Below are positions 1 to 5,046 of a DNA stretch of 5,046 bases, piece by piece (the stretch's first letter is position 1; every line of letters starts with the position of its first letter). Below the pieces are notes generated by a model, which saw only the letters and a list, made by a program, of their open reading frames with translations, was not told the origin of the DNA and ran no database searches. The position numbers and the translations under genes are program-made. The stretch is from the NCBI GenBank assembly GCA_018646825.1, contig JABGUA010000203.1:1-5046 (forward strand), given 5' to 3'. The stretch is from Piscirickettsiaceae bacterium. Lineage in GTDB: Bacteria; Pseudomonadota; Gammaproteobacteria; Nitrosococcales; Methylophagaceae.

Positions 1-1558
1 CCAAGCAGTTGCTCAAGGTGTGCCGTTTGCACGTGAATACAGTGGTTATTTAGCCAATCGATCTTTTGGTGGTGCGCAAGTATCACGTACTTTTTATGCA
101 CGAGGGCAGACGGGTCAACAACTCTTGCTAGGTGCTTATCAAGCAATGAGTAAAGAGATAGAGGCCGGCTCAGTCACACATCGCTCGCGGTGTGAGATGC
201 AAGATCTTATTATGGTCGATGGTCAAGCTAAAGGCATTGTGACCCGAGATCTTGTAACTGGAAAACTCGAAAGCCATATGGCTGATTGTGTGGTCTTGTG
301 TACAGGTGGCTATGGCAATGTATTTTACCTGTCGACGAATGCGAAAGGATGTAATGCATCAGCAGCATGGCGAGCCCATAAAAAGGGCGCTTTATTTGCT
401 AATCCCTCTTTTACTCAAATTCACCCGACGTGTATTCCACAACATGGCACATTGCAATCTAAGTTAACCTTAATGAGTGAGTCTTTGCGTAATGATGGTC
501 GTGTTTGGGCACCCAAAAATGTAGAAGATTGCGATAAACAACCAGAAGATATTGCAGAGCAAGATCGTGATTATTTTTTAGAAAGAATGTATCCCGCGTT
601 TGGTAACCTCGTGCCACGTGATATTGCCTCACGCGCAGTTAAATTGATTTGCGATGAAGGCCGCGGCGTAGGCTATGAAATTGGAGGTAAAAAGCTGGGC
701 GTTTATCTTGATTTTGCTAAGGCTATCATGGAACAAGGCGAAGAGGCCATACAAGAAAAATATGGCAACTTATTCGAAATGTACCAAAGAATAACGGATG
801 AAAACCCGAGTCAAACTCCCATGCGTATATATCCTGCAGTCCATTACACAATGGGCGGCTTATGGGTAGATTATAATTTAATGACAGCAACCAAAGGTTT
901 GTTTGCAGCGGGTGAAGCCAACTTCTCAGATCACGGCGCCAATCGTTTAGGTGCCAGTGCCTTAATGCAGGGATTGGCTGATGGTTACTTTGTGTTGCCG
1001 ACGACAGTGTCAAATTATCTAGCGCAACAAAAACCGCTAGATTTAGACAAAAATTATCCGGAAGCAGCAGAGGCTTTAGCATCGAGTCAAGCAAGAATTG
1101 ATCAATTATTGAATGCCCCCGACCCACAAAAAACACCGGATGAGTTCCATCGTGAATTAGGCCGTATCATGTGGGATGCTTGCGGCATGGCACGAGAAAA
1201 AAGTGAGTTGGAATCTGCAATTATCCAGATTAAGGACTTACGACAACAATTTTGGCAGCAAGTTAAAGTTACTGGTGAAGATAAAGATTTAAATCAGACT
1301 CTGGAGCGTGCTGGGCGAATCGCAGACTTTTTTGAATTAGCTGAATTAATGTGTATCGACGCCTTAACACGTGAAGAATCTTGCGGTTGTCATGCGCGCG
1401 CAGAACATATTAGCGATGATGGTGAAGCACAGCGGCATGATGAAGACTTTTCCTATGTTGCAGCTTGGCAATACAGCGGCCATATCAGTATGCCCGTATT
1501 GTACAAAGAAGAGTTGCACTTCGAGTTCGTGAGACCTAACACAAGAAATTACCGATGA
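1..1558 (+). CDS. sdhA: Succinate dehydrogenase/fumarate reductase flavoprotein subunit, type B, 5'-truncated by the window edge
   Basis: This is the catalytic FAD subunit of a membrane-bound succinate:quinone oxidoreductase, interconverting succinate and fumarate. The frame is open from position 2 and reads QAVAQGVPFAREY, so the GTG at 20 is an internal valine codon. About 518 residues are visible. The family usually has about 600-650, so roughly 100 residues are missing, including the dinucleotide-binding loop and the expected FAD-linking histidine. Visible active-site signatures, matched to known FrdA/SdhA residues: HPT at 422-430, a Ser-Glu pair at 476-481 where E. coli has Thr-Glu, PRDIASR at 614-634 with the catalytic arginine, HYTMGG at 842-859 and HGANRLG at 932-952. 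The segment FGGAQVSRTFYARGQTGQQ near the left edge and the ESCG...YVAAW C-terminus point to the Bacillus/Bacteroides-like subgroup, not the E. coli type. The stop overlaps the sdhB start (ATGA). The sequence alone does not tell which direction is physiological. Confidence 0.95.
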   Translation, partial: QAVAQGVPFAREYSGYLANRSFGGAQVSRTFYARGQTGQQLLLGAYQAMSKEIEAGSVTHRSRCEMQDLIMVDGQAKGIVTRDLVTGKLESHMADCVVLCTGGYGNVFYLSTNAKGCNASAAWRAHKKGALFANPSFTQIHPTCIPQHGTLQSKLTLMSESLRNDGRVWAPKNVEDCDKQPEDIAEQDRDYFLERMYPAFGNLVPRDIASRAVKLICDEGRGVGYEIGGKKLGVYLDFAKAIMEQGEEAIQEKYGNLFEMYQRITDENPSQTPMRIYPAVHYTMGGLWVDYNLMTATKGLFAAGEANFSDHGANRLGASALMQGLADGYFVLPTTVSNYLAQQKPLDLDKNYPEAAEALASSQARIDQLLNAPDPQKTPDEFHRELGRIMWDACGMAREKSELESAIIQIKDLRQQFWQQVKVTGEDKDLNQTLERAGRIADFFELAELMCIDALTREESCGCHARAEHISDDGEAQRHDEDFSYVAAWQYSGHISMPVLYKEELHFEFVRPNTRNYR

Positions 1559-2283
1559 TATTTAACTTACATATCTGGCGACAAAAAAACGCCATCGCGC
1601 AAGGTTACTTTGAGCAGTATCAAATTGATGTGAGTGAAAGTACCTCATTTTTAGAAATGATGGATGCGCTCAATGAACAGCTAATTACCAATGGTCATGA
1701 TGCCATTGCTTTTGATTTCGATTGTCGAGAAGGTATTTGTGGATCTTGTAGCTTGGTGATTAATGGCGCACCCCATGGCAAGCACCGAGCGACAACAACC
1801 TGCCAAGCTTATATGCGGGATTATGCTGATGAGTCAGAACTCTGGATAGAGCCTTGGCGAGCGACGGCTTTTCCCATTGTGAAGGATCTTGTTGTTGATC
1901 GATTTGCGTTTGATAAGATCATCCAAGCCGGTGGCTATATTGCAACGCGAACAGGTTCTGCGAGCGAAGCGAATACGATAGCCATTGCGAAAGAAACAGC
2001 AGATGATGCCTTCGATGCTGCAACCTGCATTGGCTGTGGCGCCTGTGTAGCTGTCTGTCCCAATGCATCAGCGACTTTATTCGTGGCCGCAAAAGTAAGT
2101 CATTTATCGAGCTTGCCACAAGGTGAAATTGACTCACAGCGCGCAAAAAAAATGTTAACTGAGATGGATACCCAAGGGTTTGGTACATGTAGTAATTACC
2201 GCGAATGTGAACGGGCTTGTCCAAAAGAAATTAGCGTGTCGAACATTACTAAAATGAACAAATTGTTGTATCAACACAAATAG
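1555..2283 (+). CDS. sdhB: Succinate dehydrogenase/fumarate reductase iron-sulfur subunit, type B
   Basis: This subunit passes electrons between the flavoprotein and the membrane cytochrome b through three Fe-S clusters. The protein has 242 residues, full length for this subgroup. The N-terminal plant-ferredoxin-like domain carries the [2Fe-2S] ligands C57, C62, C65 (CREGICGSC) and C83. The C-terminal domain has C158, C161, C164 and C168 (CIGCGACVAVCP), then C212, C218 and C222 (CSNYRECERACP). By homology with E. coli SdhB, C158/C161/C164/C222 bind the [4Fe-4S] cluster and C168/C212/C218 the [3Fe-4S] cluster. All expected ligands are present, so the gene looks functional. The N-terminal LHIWRQ and the later AKVSHLSSLPQG segment are typical of the type B family. 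The ATG overlaps the sdhA stop by four bases and has no strong Shine-Dalgarno, which suggests translational coupling. It is probably the last gene of an sdhCAB operon, but the cytochrome gene is outside the window. Confidence 0.96.
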   Translation: MIFNLHIWRQKNAIAQGYFEQYQIDVSESTSFLEMMDALNEQLITNGHDAIAFDFDCREGICGSCSLVINGAPHGKHRATTTCQAYMRDYADESELWIEPWRATAFPIVKDLVVDRFAFDKIIQAGGYIATRTGSASEANTIAIAKETADDAFDAATCIGCGACVAVCPNASATLFVAAKVSHLSSLPQGEIDSQRAKKMLTEMDTQGFGTCSNYRECERACPKEISVSNITKMNKLLYQHK

Positions 2284-2290
2284 CGGCATC

Positions 2291-2319
2291 GTGTTGTAAA
2301 TCCTTGCTCCATTTATAAT
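2291..2319 (+). promoter_or_regulatory. Candidate sigma70-type promoter for apbC
   Basis: A perfect TATAAT -10 hexamer lies at 2314-2319 in the sdhB-apbC gap. The upstream element is weak: GTGTTG (2291-2296) at 17-bp spacing matches the -35 consensus poorly, and TTGTAA (2294-2299) would sit only 14 bp away. Transcription would start near 2326, giving an apbC leader of about 95 nt. No convincing terminator is seen between sdhB and apbC, so readthrough from the sdh operon is also possible. Confidence 0.35.
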
Positions 2320-2411
2320 GTCCACAATAGAACTATGGGTGAAGTTAGTGGTCAATCAAGTTAAAATAACGAGATTAAAGGCGCTTCACTAAAGCCTTAT
2401 TCCCCCTATCC

Positions 2412-2415
2412 GGAG
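2412..2415 (+). promoter_or_regulatory. Ribosome binding site of apbC
   Basis: GGAG at 2412-2415 sits six bases before the ATG at 2422. This supports that start over the out-of-frame ATG at 2418, which opens a reading frame of only five codons. Confidence 0.75.
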
Positions 2416-2421
2416 TGATGA

Positions 2422-3507
2422 ATGTTAGATCTTGACCAAATCAAGCAGTTAATTAATACCTATCAGGACCCATTAAGTGGGGTTAACTTAGGTGATAGCC
2501 ATACTAAAATAATTGTTGAGGCTGATGGAAGCTCGCTGAATGTCAATCTAACTTTGGGCTATCCAGTAGACGGTCATAAACAGCAGCTAGTGTCAGAACT
2601 CACAGCATTATTAAAGCAAAATACCGAAGCAGAGTCCGTGTCAGTCACCTTAGATTGGCAAGTCATCAAACATAAAGTCCAACAAGGTGTAAAAGGCTTG
2701 GCCGGTGTTAAAAACATTATCGCCGTTGCCTCAGGTAAAGGCGGCGTAGGCAAGTCAACCACCGCGGTCAATTTGGCCCTAGCCTTAGCGGCTGAAGGTG
2801 CCAATGTGGGTATTTTAGATGCTGATATTTATGGCCCAAGCCAGCCGAGAATGTTGGGTAAAAGTCAGAAACCAGAATCAGTTGATGGCAAAAGTATTAA
2901 ACCCATTGAAAGTTATGGCTTACAAAGCATGTCAATTGGTTATCTAATAGATGAAGAAGAGCCGATGATCTGGCGTGGCCCGATGGTGACACAAGCATTA
3001 CAACAATTACTCAATGACACCAATTGGGATAACTTAGATTATTTGGTGATTGACTTGCCACCGGGTACGGGAGATATCCATTTAACCTTATCGCAAAACG
3101 TGCCGGTGAGTGGCGCTGTTATCGTCACGACGCCACAAGATATCTCGCTGTTAGATGCCAGGAAAGCATTGAAAATGTTTGAAAAGGTCAATGTGCCAGT
3201 GATGGGTGTCATTGAAAATATGAGTACCCATATCTGTAGCGAATGCGGCCATGAGGAGCATATTTTTGGTAGTGGTGGCGGGCAGAGCATGGCGGACCAA
3301 TACGATATGGACTTGTTAGGTGCGTTGCCTTTAGACATTCGTATTCGAGAAAATGCAGATAATGGTCAACCGACAGTAGCAATAGGCCCAGAGGGCGATA
3401 TTGCAAAAGCCTATCGCTTGATTGCTACCCGCGTTGCTGCAAGGCTAGCCATGCAAGGCAAAGATTATGCCTCAGCATTCCCAAATATTGTTGTACAAAA
3501 CGATTAG
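2422..3507 (+). CDS. apbC: Iron-sulfur cluster carrier protein ApbC (Mrp/NBP35-type P-loop ATPase)
   Basis: A cytoplasmic ATPase that binds an Fe-S cluster and delivers it to apo-proteins. The protein has 361 residues, close to E. coli Mrp/ApbC (about 370). Residues 1 to about 85 look like the N-terminal MIP18/DUF59-type domain. The MinD/ParA-like ATPase domain follows: deviant Walker A GKGGVGKST at 105-113, the LDADIYGPSQP segment at 132-142, and the switch II/Walker B motif DLPPGTGD at 211-218. The paired cysteines C272 and C275 (CSEC) are the CxxC known to hold the bridging cluster at the dimer interface. All key residues are intact. The start is fixed by GGAG at 2412-2415. It lies 138 bp after sdhB and 74 bp before dcd. 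The apbC-dcd order also occurs in pseudomonads. Its place after an Fe-S enzyme operon fits a cluster-supply role, but that link is inference. Confidence 0.96.
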   Translation: MLDLDQIKQLINTYQDPLSGVNLGDSHTKIIVEADGSSLNVNLTLGYPVDGHKQQLVSELTALLKQNTEAESVSVTLDWQVIKHKVQQGVKGLAGVKNIIAVASGKGGVGKSTTAVNLALALAAEGANVGILDADIYGPSQPRMLGKSQKPESVDGKSIKPIESYGLQSMSIGYLIDEEEPMIWRGPMVTQALQQLLNDTNWDNLDYLVIDLPPGTGDIHLTLSQNVPVSGAVIVTTPQDISLLDARKALKMFEKVNVPVMGVIENMSTHICSECGHEEHIFGSGGGQSMADQYDMDLLGALPLDIRIRENADNGQPTVAIGPEGDIAKAYRLIATRVAARLAMQGKDYASAFPNIVVQND

Positions 3508-3520
3508 AAATAAAGCCAAC

Positions 3521-3547
3521 TTTGCTAAAAGCATCAGTTATTATAAA
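3521..3547 (+). promoter_or_regulatory. Weak candidate promoter for dcd
   Basis: In the 74-bp apbC-dcd gap, TATAAA at 3542-3547 could act as a -10 box, with TTTGCT at 3521-3526 as a poor -35 at 15-bp spacing. The predicted start would be near 3554, inside the palindrome at 3552-3562. The alternative is that dcd is simply cotranscribed with apbC. No terminator hairpin separates the two genes. Confidence 0.2.
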
Positions 3548-3551
3548 GACA

Positions 3552-3562
3552 GTTAATTTAAC
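3552..3562. repeat. Short palindrome GTTAATTTAAC upstream of dcd
   Basis: Arms GTTAA and TTAAC flank a single central T, 19 bases before the dcd ATG. A near-identical 11-mer, GTTAAAATAAC, lies in the apbC leader at 2360-2370 and differs only at the two central positions. It could be an operator half-shared by both genes, but AT-rich sequence makes such matches likely by chance. Confidence 0.2.
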
Positions 3563-3581
3563 CGGATAAAATGACGATAAT

Positions 3582-4148
3582 ATGAGTATCAAATCTGATA
3601 AATGGATTCGCCGAATGGCAGAGCAACATGACATGATTTCACCTTTCGAATCAGGTCAAATGCGTGAAAGTGAAAATGGTCGAATGATTTCATATGGCAC
3701 CTCAAGCTATGGCTATGACGTCCGTTGCTCAAACGAATTCAAAATATTTACCAATATTAATTCGACCATTGTTGATCCGAAAAACTTTGATGAAGACAGT
3801 TTTGTCGATGTGAACTCAGATGTTTGCATTATTCCGCCAAACTCTTTTGCGTTGGCTAGGACGGTAGAACGATTTAAAATTCCTCGAAATGTCCTCACAG
3901 TTTGTCTAGGCAAGTCGACCTATGCTCGCTGCGGTATTATCGTCAATGTCACGCCTTTAGAACCAGAATGGGAAGGCCACGTCACATTAGAATTCTCAAA
4001 TACGTCACCGTTACCAGCTAAGATCTATGCCAATGAAGGCGTCGCCCAGATGTTATTTTTTGAATCAGATGAAATCTGTGAAACATCTTATGCTGATCGA
4101 AATGGTAAATATCAAGGACAGCAAGGCGTCACACTGCCAAAATCTTAA
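3582..4148 (+). CDS. dcd: dCTP deaminase
   Basis: Converts dCTP to dUTP and ammonia in the cytoplasm, feeding the dUTPase/thymidylate synthase route to dTTP. The protein has 188 residues, the usual size for the pseudomonad-type enzyme, and begins MSIKSDKWIRRMAEQ like that group. It belongs to the trimeric dUTPase-fold superfamily. GKSTYARCG at 110-118 supplies S112 and R116, matching E. coli S111 and R115. E137 in VTLEFSN matches the catalytic E138. SSYGYDVRC at 41-49 and QGVTLPKS at the C-terminus are also family signatures. It appears to be the monofunctional bacterial form; this is judged from overall similarity and length. The start is chosen by family length, because no good Shine-Dalgarno precedes it. 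A five-codon frame ATG-ACG-ATA-ATA-TGA at 3571-3585 overlaps the start as ATGA and could couple translation. The next gene begins five bases after the stop. Confidence 0.97.
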   Translation: MSIKSDKWIRRMAEQHDMISPFESGQMRESENGRMISYGTSSYGYDVRCSNEFKIFTNINSTIVDPKNFDEDSFVDVNSDVCIIPPNSFALARTVERFKIPRNVLTVCLGKSTYARCGIIVNVTPLEPEWEGHVTLEFSNTSPLPAKIYANEGVAQMLFFESDEICETSYADRNGKYQGQQGVTLPKS

Positions 4149-4153
4149 AGACA

Positions 4154-4840
4154 ATGACATTGCGACTGACACTCATTCTACTTATCAGCACGTTGTTATC
4201 GGCGTGTTCATCAGAGCGTCAGGCCGATAAAGAGTGGGCGCACAGTGAACTAAGTAGCTATGCCGCGGCATATTCACCGAATGGAAAATATGTCCTTGTT
4301 GGCGATACAGATGGGCCTGCTAAGCTCTGGCATATTGAGAAAAACCGGGTTATTTACAGCTGGCAAAATACAGCAGGAGAGGCAGGGACGACTACATCCG
4401 TGGCATTTTCTGCTGATGGCAAGGTCGCTGCAACAGCCGAAATAGATACTGTCGTTCTATGGGAAATGGCCAATGGGAAGCCGATGATGCGGTTAAGCTT
4501 TCCTGTCAGAATTAAAACCATGGCCTTATCGAAACATGGCGACTATGTTCTATTTGCTTTGCAAGATCGTACCGCAGTTTATTTTGATGTTATTGAAAAC
4601 CGTGTTGTTCATATCCTAAGGCATGATGGAAAACCAGTGGGGGCGCCAATTGACCAGTTGATTAATGCTGTTGCGATTTCACCCAGTGGGAAATATGCAC
4701 TAACAGGCGGCGATGATCGCATGGCAAGGTTATGGAGCTCAGAAACTGGCAAGCAGCTTCGCAAATGGAAACACGATAATGGCGTGAATATTGTCGCCTT
4801 TTATACGAAAGGGGGGCTATGTGTTGACTGGTGCAGGTAA
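4154..4840 (+). CDS. WD40-repeat lipoprotein, N-terminal part, frame broken at a G run
   Basis: The first 18 residues form a lipoprotein signal: Arg at 4, a hydrophobic stretch LTLILLISTLL, and lipobox LSAC with C18 as the predicted lipidated residue. Serine at +2 suggests outer-membrane sorting if this is a Gram-negative cell. Four WD40-like blades follow at about residues 34-70, 80-115, 119-156 and 169-206, each with a pattern like AFSPDGKYVLTG...LW. A fifth blade begins with VNIVAFYTKGG and then breaks. The frame ends in an unrelated tail, LCVDWCR, while the expected continuation is in the +1 frame. As written it encodes 228 residues and an incomplete propeller. It starts five bases after dcd, so it is probably cotranscribed and coupled, with no clear Shine-Dalgarno. 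WD40 propellers are usually protein-binding scaffolds; no specific function can be assigned. Confidence 0.85.
   Translation: MTLRLTLILLISTLLSACSSERQADKEWAHSELSSYAAAYSPNGKYVLVGDTDGPAKLWHIEKNRVIYSWQNTAGEAGTTTSVAFSADGKVAATAEIDTVVLWEMANGKPMMRLSFPVRIKTMALSKHGDYVLFALQDRTAVYFDVIENRVVHILRHDGKPVGAPIDQLINAVAISPSGKYALTGGDDRMARLWSSETGKQLRKWKHDNGVNIVAFYTKGGLCVDWCR
4808..4817 (+). other. Frameshift site in the WD40 gene (AAAGGGGGGC)
   Basis: The upstream frame reads AAA-GGG-GGG-CTA and reaches TAA at 4838. Dropping one G from the run of six (4811-4816) gives AAA-GGG-GGC-TAT. This restores KGGYVLTGAGNDQTHFW, which has exactly the spacing of a WD40 blade. The site therefore carries one extra G, either genuine or from sequencing or assembly. 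Confidence 0.85.
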
Positions 4841-5046
4841 TGACCAGACCCATTTTTGGAATATTAAAACTGGCAAGAAGAAATATACTTTGAGAATATC
4901 GGATTTACCGAAAGATATTCCTTTACCTAACTTTCCTTCTTTTAAAACGACAACATCGGCCGTCGATTTCTCATCAGATCATAAATATCTAGTCACCGGG
5001 CATCCCTCACAGCGGATCTGTTTATGGAAGGTGGCAAACGGTGACA
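4815..5046 (+). pseudogene. WD40-repeat lipoprotein, C-terminal continuation in the +1 frame, open at the right window edge
   Basis: This frame stays open from the G run to the window end and continues the propeller begun at 4154. GYVLTGAGNDQTHFWNIKTGK completes blade five. TSAVDFSSDHKYLVTG followed by ICLWKVANGD forms most of a sixth. There is no separate start codon with a ribosome site that would suit an independent gene, and the first residues finish a blade begun in the other frame. It is therefore part of the same gene. With one G removed, the gene would code for about 297 residues within the window and run past its edge. Whether it is a true pseudogene, a phase-variable gene or a sequence error cannot be told from this copy alone. 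Confidence 0.75.

Noticed and set aside
20..22. GTG as the start codon of the flavoprotein gene
   Set aside because: The frame is open upstream to the window edge, and the upstream residues (QAVAQG) match the conserved interior of the family, so the gene begins outside the window.
726..1136. 136-codon open frame on the minus strand inside sdhA
   Set aside because: It lies entirely opposite a highly conserved coding region, and its translation has no recognisable motif.
2155..2355. Minus-strand frame covering the end of sdhB and the intergenic gap
   Set aside because: It overlaps the conserved cysteine-rich end of sdhB, and its protein has no family features.
2378..2398. Inverted repeat AAGGC...GCCTT before apbC as a terminator
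   Set aside because: It has only five base pairs with an 11-base loop and is not followed by a T tract.
3039..3338. Minus-strand 99-codon frame inside apbC
   Set aside because: It is opposite the conserved Walker B and CxxC regions of apbC, so it is an antisense shadow of a strongly conserved gene.
4027..4230. 67-codon plus-strand frame spanning the dcd-lipoprotein junction
   Set aside because: It runs out of frame through the conserved end of dcd and the clear signal peptide of the next gene.
4815..5046. A separate gene starting after the G run
   Set aside because: The first residues complete a WD40 blade begun in the upstream frame, and no suitable start and ribosome site is present, so a frame break in one gene explains it better.

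Overview
The window is ordinary chromosomal DNA of moderate GC content. All genes are on the + strand and tightly packed. It is most likely from a gammaproteobacterium. The main support is the apbC (mrp) to dcd gene pair, an order known from Pseudomonas and relatives, and a 188-residue dCTP deaminase that closely matches the pseudomonad-type protein as I remember it. I cannot name the genus.

Layout: (1) Positions 1-1558 hold the 3' part of a flavoprotein subunit of succinate:quinone oxidoreductase (SdhA/FrdA), cut off by the left window edge. (2) Positions 1555-2283 hold its iron-sulfur subunit (SdhB), overlapping SdhA by ATGA. Both proteins look like the 'type B' lineage (Bacillus/Bacteroides/Chlamydia/actinobacterial style). 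Most gammaproteobacteria instead carry an sdhCDAB enzyme. The single cytochrome b subunit expected for this type would lie upstream, outside the window. (3) A 138-bp gap contains a good TATAAT -10 box and a clear Shine-Dalgarno for the next gene. (4) Positions 2422-3507 encode ApbC/Mrp, a P-loop ATPase that carries Fe-S clusters. (5) A 74-bp gap follows. (6) Positions 3582-4148 encode Dcd, dCTP deaminase. (7) Five bases later, at 4154, a lipoprotein with WD40-type beta-propeller repeats begins. Its reading frame breaks at a run of six G (4811-4816). The WD40 repeats continue in the +1 frame to the window end, so the gene is frameshifted or the G run carries a sequence error.

Functionally, SdhA and SdhB form the soluble catalytic head of a membrane respiratory complex with three Fe-S clusters. 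ApbC could help supply such clusters, but that link is inference from adjacency. Dcd makes dUTP for thymidylate synthesis. The WD40 lipoprotein has no assignable function. No gap exceeds 300 bases. I saw no RNA genes, mobile elements, CRISPR arrays or convincing terminators. I found no strong evidence of a previously undescribed system; the WD40 frame break is the most noteworthy point.
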